64,000 nt of DNA from Bifidobacterium sp. N4G05 (GTDB lineage Bacteria; Actinomycetota; Actinomycetes; Actinomycetales; Bifidobacteriaceae). How positions within the stretch are numbered: position 1 is the first letter of the stretch; the number at the start of each line of letters is the position of its first letter. The notes below the pieces were generated by a model, which ran no database searches, was not told the DNA's origin, and worked only from the letters and a program-made list of their open reading frames with translations. The position numbers and the translations under genes are program-made. Shown here piece by piece: positions 63,793 to 64,000 of this stretch. The stretch spans positions 124,001 through 188,000 of the forward strand of contig NZ_NJNQ01000002.1 of the NCBI RefSeq assembly GCF_002742445.1, given 5' to 3'.

Positions 63793-64000
63793 TTATTTTA
63801 GATGGCCAAGTACGAAAGCTTTTTTCTCATCAGTAGCCATCTTTTTAGTATGCATAAAATCGTCATCATGTTTAGCCGCATATTCACCAACGGACTCGAT
63901 CACCCTACCCGGCACACCCACTACAATGGAATTTGCAGGAATATCATGCGTAACAATAGTGCCGCATCCGATAATGCAATTATCTCCGATTGTTACCCCC
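63793..64000 (-). CDS. Hexapeptide acetyltransferase (partial, N-terminus beyond right edge)
   Basis: The last 68 residues are visible. They begin GVTIGDNCIIGCGTIVTHDIPANSIVVGVPGRVIE, the C-terminal coils of a left-handed beta-helix acetyltransferase, then a helical end (AAKHDDDFMHTKKMATDEKKAFVLGHLK). Best match is a serine-acetyltransferase/WbbJ-like sugar O-acetylase. Its frame is open to the window edge. Confidence 0.8.
   Translation of the reverse strand, partial: GVTIGDNCIIGCGTIVTHDIPANSIVVGVPGRVIESVGEYAAKHDDDFMHTKKMATDEKKAFVLGHLK

Overview
The window is chromosomal DNA from an actinobacterium of the genus Bifidobacterium. The RpoB and RpoC sequences, the actinobacterial families present (DUF4916, App1, TM2, G5/transglycosylase), GTG/TTG starts, promoters placed directly before start codons and the density of LacI-controlled sugar operons all fit. 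Species is not assigned; the sequence looks like the adolescentis/catenulatum/longum part of the genus. I saw no rRNA, tRNA or CRISPR array.

Layout. 1-9.6 kb: rpoC (cut by the left edge) and rpoB, a membrane-anchored protein of unknown function, mutY, and divergent trmL. 9.6-10.0 kb: a convergent junction with two related stem-loop elements that share a loop but have different, fully paired 20-21 bp arms; this is the most unusual signal in the window. 10.0-11.7 kb: an ACT-domain/DUF711 pair. 11.8-19.6 kb: a fructoside-use operon (lipoprotein binding protein, two permeases, YesL-like protein, LacI regulator, GH32 fructosidase) behind repeated candidate operators. 20-23.3 kb: a galactose operon (DeoR-type regulator, galT, galK). 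23.5-42.4 kb: mostly housekeeping genes: pyrD, an Old Yellow Enzyme, a class A penicillin-binding protein, a Crp-like regulator, a lipoate ligase coupled to a TM2 protein, leuB, an S9 oligopeptidase, an App1 phosphatase, GcvH, NudC, a hydrolase, a DUF4916 protein, thioredoxin, and a G5/transglycosylase cell-wall protein.

42.7-64 kb is more accessory. It opens with a membrane-protein/XRE pair, a surface protein behind a large palindromic region, and a low-molecular-weight tyrosine phosphatase beside a BY-kinase (exopolysaccharide control). A second LacI-regulated sugar system follows (GH31 enzyme, two permeases, binding protein). Then come a short YccF protein, a polymerase/ligase-type membrane protein, and a mobile-element graveyard of inverted IS3-family copies inside an IS30 remnant, which trap a small gene pair and a broken acyltransferase. 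The right edge holds sugar-modification genes: two hexapeptide acetyltransferases and a zinc-ribbon sugar-nucleotide epimerase. The window therefore appears to enter a capsule/exopolysaccharide locus that continues to the right.

Two carbohydrate systems can be read as units: each has importer, hydrolase, LacI regulator and operator repeats. The kinase/phosphatase pair and Wzy-like protein probably act with the right-edge genes in polysaccharide assembly. A short motif related to TTTCGCTTATATGTGGCAG recurs in the 3' regions around 46-55 kb and, where a gene lies just upstream, usually reads in that gene's direction.
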